Assembly: GCA_900544905.1 (NCBI GenBank) | Contig: UQXF01000120.1 | Span: 1-7,559, forward strand | DNA length: 7,559 bases | Source of the DNA: an uncultured Clostridium sp. | Lineage (GTDB): Bacteria > Bacillota > Clostridia > Lachnospirales > Lachnospiraceae | Direction: 5' to 3' | Shown: positions 4,428 through 7,559 of the stretch, piece by piece | Numbering within the stretch: the first letter of the stretch is position 1 | How the letters are laid out: every line of letters starts with the position of its first letter | Program-made: the position numbers and the translations under genes | The notes under the pieces: generated by a model | What the model was told of the DNA's origin: nothing | What the model saw: the letters and a program-made list of their open reading frames with translations, nothing else | Database searches by the model: none

Positions 4428-7400
4428 ATGGCAGATTCTTACACAGAAGCAAATTACGAAAATTCAATTATTGAACTCTTTCAAAATATGGGGTATCAGC
4501 ATTTGTATGCTCCTAATCTTGAAAGAGATTTTCGTGACCCTTTATATGAAGAAGAACTGCAGGATGCGTTATACCGTATTAATCCGGGTATGCCGGAGGA
4601 TGCAATTCAGGATGCATTATTCAAGATAAGGAATTATGAGAATGGCGAACTTGTACAGAAAAATGCTGTATTTATGGACTATTTACAGTGCGGTGTGCCT
4701 GTTCGTTATTTTGTAAAAGGGGAGGAGTGTTCGGGACTAGTCTATTTAGTAGATTATCAGAATGTAAATAATAATTCATTTATTGTAGCAAACCAGTGGA
4801 CATTCATTGAAAATAGTAATAAGAGACCGGATATACTATTATTTATCAATGGATTGCCATTAGTTCTTGTAGAATTAAAATCTCCATCCAGAGAAGAGAC
4901 AAATGCATCAGAGGCATATCTTCAAATCAGAAATTATATGCAGGAAATTCCATCAATGTTCATTTATAATTGTATTTGTGTAATAAGTGACCAGTTGACA
5001 TCTAAAGCAGGAACAATCACTTCCGGAGAAGACCGCTTTATGAAGTGGAAGACGAAAGATGGAAGTTATGAGGATACTCAGTATGCACAGTTTGATACTT
5101 TTTTTGAAGGAATGTTTGAAAGAGAACGATTTCTTGATATCATAAAGAATTTTATTTGTTTTTCTAATGAGGGATTAAAGAAAGTTAAAATATTGGCAGG
5201 ATATCATCAATATTTTGCTGTGCGTAAAGCAATTGAATCAACTCAACATGCAACAGTTACAGATGGAAAAGGTGGCGTGTTCTGGCATACACAAGGTTCA
5301 GGAAAGTCATTGTCCATGGTGTTCTATGCACATTTATTGCAGGAGGCATTGGACAGTCCTACAATCGTTGTGATTACGGATAGAAATGATCTGGATAATC
5401 AGCTTTATGGACAATTTGCAAAATGTAAAGATTTTTTGCGACAGGAACCGGTTCATGCAACTTGTAGAAAATTGGGAGAAAATGCATCTTCAAATGAAAT
5501 CGGTTTAAAAGATTGGCTAAATGGACGCCAGGCAAATGGTATCATTTTTACTACAATGCAAAAATTTGAAGAATCAGACGAACCATTGTCTGAAAGACGG
5601 AATATCATCGTTATGGCTGATGAAGCACATCGTAGTCAATATGGATTGAGTGAAACTGTTGATGCAAAGACAGGTAAGATAAAGGTTGGTACCGCTAGAA
5701 TTATTCGTAATAGTCTTCCGAATGCAACTTACATAGGATTTACCGGAACACCTATTTCAATGAAAGACCGAAGTACAAGAGAAGTGTTTGGTGATTATAT
5801 TGATATTTATGATATGACGCAGGCTGTTGAAGATGGTGCTACTCGTCCGGTGTATTATGAAAGTCGTGTTATCAAGCTAAAACTAGATGAAGAAACCTTG
5901 AAACTAATTGATTCGGAATATGATATTATGGCGAATAATGCAGACCCTGAAGTAATTCAAAAGAGTAAGAAAGAATTGGGACAGATGGAGGCTGTGCTTG
6001 GCAATGATAAAACTATAGCTTCTCTTGTAGATGATATTTTAGACCATTATGAAAATAATAGAGAACATTTGTTGACTGGTAAGGCGATGATTGTTGCTTA
6101 TTCCAGAACTATTGCACTTAAAATTTATCATCGTATTTTAAAGCTTCGTCCAGAATGGACGGAAAAAGTTGCTGTTGTAATGACGGAAAGTAATAAAGAC
6201 CCGGAAGAGTGGAGAAAGATTATAGGAAACAAGCGTCATAGAGATGAACTTGCAAAGAAGTTCAAGGATAATGATAGTCCGTTAAAAATTGCAATCGTTG
6301 TAGATATGTGGCTGACGGGATTTGATGTGCCATCTATGGCAACAATGTATGTGTACAAACCAATGAAAGGATATAATCTGATGCAGGCCATTGCACGAGT
6401 GAATCGTGTGTTTCAGGATAAAGTAGGTGGGTTAGTAGTAGATTATGTCGGGATTGCTTCTGCATTGAAGGAAGCAATGAATGATTATACTTCTAGAGAT
6501 AAGAAAAACTATGGTAATACGGATGTGGCAAAGGTTGCTTATCCGAAATTTATAGAGAAACTATCCGTATGTCGTGATTTGTTCCATGGTTATGACTATT
6601 CAAAGTTTGTAGCAGGTACAGATTTGGAACGTTCAAGGACAATTAGCGGTGCCGTAAACTTTATTGTTTCACCTTTTAAAGAAAAGGAAAAAGAAAATTT
6701 CATAAAAGAGGCGTTGCTTTTAAAACAGGCACTTTCCCTTTGTTCATCGCTGGTGGAAGAAGAGTTACGTATTGAAGCCGCCTTTTTTGAATCAGTTCGG
6801 GTATTGATAATGCGCCTTATGAATAAAGGTGAAGATTATAAGATTTCATTGCCGGAAATGAATGCCAGAGTAAATGAACTTTTAAAACAAAGTATTAAGA
6901 GTGATGGTGTAATTAATTTGTTCTCCGATGTAAAAGAAGAGTTTTCACTGTTTGACTCAAAGTTTTTGGAAGAAATCTCTAAGATGAAAGAGAAGAACCT
7001 TGCAGTGGAACTCTTAAAGAAGTTAATTGCAGAGCAGGTTATTGTATATAAGCATACCAATGTTGTTAAGTCTGAAAAGTTCAGCGAGATTATTCTAGGT
7101 GTTATGAATCGATACTTAAATGGTATGCTGACAAATGAACAAGTAATAGAAGAACTTTTAAATCTGGCTAAGCAGATTCAGATGGCACAAAAGGAAGGTG
7201 AGCAGCTCGGACTCACAGCGGATGAGTTGGCATTTTATGATGCACTTACAAAGCCACAGGCAATCAAGGACTTTTATGAGAATGAAGAGCTTATTGCTAT
7301 CACAAAAGAACTTGCAGATACACTTAGAAAGAACCGTACCATTGACTGGCAGAAGCGCGATTCGGCCAGAGCTAAGATGCGTATGATGATTAAGAAACTT

Positions 7401-7499
7401 TTGAAGAAGCACAAATATCCACCAGAAGGTATGGATGATGCTGTACAGACGGTCATGACACAGTGTGAACTTTGGACGGATAATAGTGATATGGGATAA
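4428..7499 (+). CDS. hsdR: Type I restriction enzyme endonuclease/translocase subunit HsdR
   Basis: HsdR is the motor and nuclease subunit of the R2M2S complex. It pulls DNA through with ATP and cuts at a distance from unmethylated target sites. The 1023-residue protein is full length for the family. The N-terminal PD-(D/E)xK nuclease shows Asp135 (RPDILLF) and Glu149-x-Lys151 (LVELKSP). The SF2 translocase follows: Walker A TQGSGKS at 288-294, VVITDRNDLDNQL at about 314-326, DEAH at 398-401, FTGTP at 438-442, WLTGFD at 628-633 and motif VI QAIARVNR at 653-660. The C-terminal 350 residues are helical, as expected for contact with HsdM/HsdS. All key residues are present, so activity is likely. 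It is downstream of the FRG gene and separated from the hsdS region by it. The stop is 18 bp before the adapter; no terminator is visible in that remnant. Confidence 0.97.
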   Translation: MADSYTEANYENSIIELFQNMGYQHLYAPNLERDFRDPLYEEELQDALYRINPGMPEDAIQDALFKIRNYENGELVQKNAVFMDYLQCGVPVRYFVKGEECSGLVYLVDYQNVNNNSFIVANQWTFIENSNKRPDILLFINGLPLVLVELKSPSREETNASEAYLQIRNYMQEIPSMFIYNCICVISDQLTSKAGTITSGEDRFMKWKTKDGSYEDTQYAQFDTFFEGMFERERFLDIIKNFICFSNEGLKKVKILAGYHQYFAVRKAIESTQHATVTDGKGGVFWHTQGSGKSLSMVFYAHLLQEALDSPTIVVITDRNDLDNQLYGQFAKCKDFLRQEPVHATCRKLGENASSNEIGLKDWLNGRQANGIIFTTMQKFEESDEPLSERRNIIVMADEAHRSQYGLSETVDAKTGKIKVGTARIIRNSLPNATYIGFTGTPISMKDRSTREVFGDYIDIYDMTQAVEDGATRPVYYESRVIKLKLDEETLKLIDSEYDIMANNADPEVIQKSKKELGQMEAVLGNDKTIASLVDDILDHYENNREHLLTGKAMIVAYSRTIALKIYHRILKLRPEWTEKVAVVMTESNKDPEEWRKIIGNKRHRDELAKKFKDNDSPLKIAIVVDMWLTGFDVPSMATMYVYKPMKGYNLMQAIARVNRVFQDKVGGLVVDYVGIASALKEAMNDYTSRDKKNYGNTDVAKVAYPKFIEKLSVCRDLFHGYDYSKFVAGTDLERSRTISGAVNFIVSPFKEKEKENFIKEALLLKQALSLCSSLVEEELRIEAAFFESVRVLIMRLMNKGEDYKISLPEMNARVNELLKQSIKSDGVINLFSDVKEEFSLFDSKFLEEISKMKEKNLAVELLKKLIAEQVIVYKHTNVVKSEKFSEIILGVMNRYLNGMLTNEQVIEELLNLAKQIQMAQKEGEQLGLTADELAFYDALTKPQAIKDFYENEELIAITKELADTLRKNRTIDWQKRDSARAKMRMMIKKLLKKHKYPPEGMDDAVQTVMTQCELWTDNSDMG

Positions 7500-7517
7500 T
7501 TTTATATTGTATATGTT

Positions 7518-7559
7518 CTGTCTCTTATACACATCTGACGCTGCCGACGATCTTACGCG
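7518..7559 (-). other. Nextera adapter read-through with i5 index, sequencing artefact
   Basis: The Tn5 mosaic end (7518-7536) runs into the rest of the read-1 adapter (7537-7550), then TCTTACGC (7551-7558), the reverse complement of index GCGTAAGA (S517 in the Nextera set, from memory), then one base of the following flow-cell sequence. Native DNA ends at about 7517. Confidence 0.97.

Noticed and set aside
29..7517. CRISPR array, tRNA, rRNA or insertion sequence
   Set aside because: No regular repeat-spacer pattern, no RNA gene signature and no transposase reading frame seen on either strand.
7158..7532. Minus-strand reading frame of 124 codons starting MYKRQ
   Set aside because: Its first codons come from the adapter and the rest is antisense to hsdR.
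1..7545. Terminal inverted repeats (1-28 against 7518-7545), as in a transposon or linear replicon
   Set aside because: They are Tn5 library adapter, followed on the right by an index, not biological ends.

Overview
The window is a 7.5 kb contig from a low-GC Gram-positive bacterium. Strong AGGAG-type ribosome binding sites, A/T-rich codon use and the protein sequences suggest a gut-type Clostridia/Lachnospiraceae relative; this is an impression, not a search result. Both ends are library artefact: positions 1-28 and 7518-7559 are Nextera (Tn5) adapter, the right end running on into an i5 index. Native DNA is about 29-7517.

The native DNA is one locus, a type I restriction-modification system whose specificity gene looks built for DNA inversion. 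From the left: the last 19 codons of a plus-strand hsdS that stops just after its central conserved region (30-89). Next, on the minus strand and stop-to-stop with it, come a full-length two-TRD hsdS (86-1279) and, upstream of that in the same operon, a tyrosine recombinase (1294-2277). A 170-bp gap with a hairpin follows. Then comes a promoterless minus-strand half hsdS holding a second, different C-terminal TRD (2454-3128). Finally there is a plus-strand pair: an FRG-domain protein (3154-4401) and hsdR (4428-7499). hsdM is absent and is expected just left of the window, upstream of the plus-strand hsdS.

A 15-bp sequence (TAAACAATAATTTAG) occurs four times: plus orientation at 67-81 and 2381-2395, minus orientation at 739-753 and 3113-3127. 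Each C-terminal TRD is bracketed by one inverted pair. In all four copies the sequence encodes the same peptide (NNNL) in the same frame, in the central region of HsdS. Inversion between the 67-81 site and either minus-oriented site would therefore fuse the outgoing plus-strand half HsdS in frame to one of two alternative TRD2 modules. The recombinase between them is the obvious candidate enzyme. In the state assembled here the plus-strand HsdS is a one-TRD form ending NNNLAA.

The general principle (recombinase-driven shuffling of hsdS) is known from other type I systems. Less ordinary here are the two mirror-image cassette modules around the recombinase, the FRG gene whose start lies 27 bp past the outermost recombination site, and a GC-rich, in-frame 54-bp segment that distinguishes the two plus-oriented sites.
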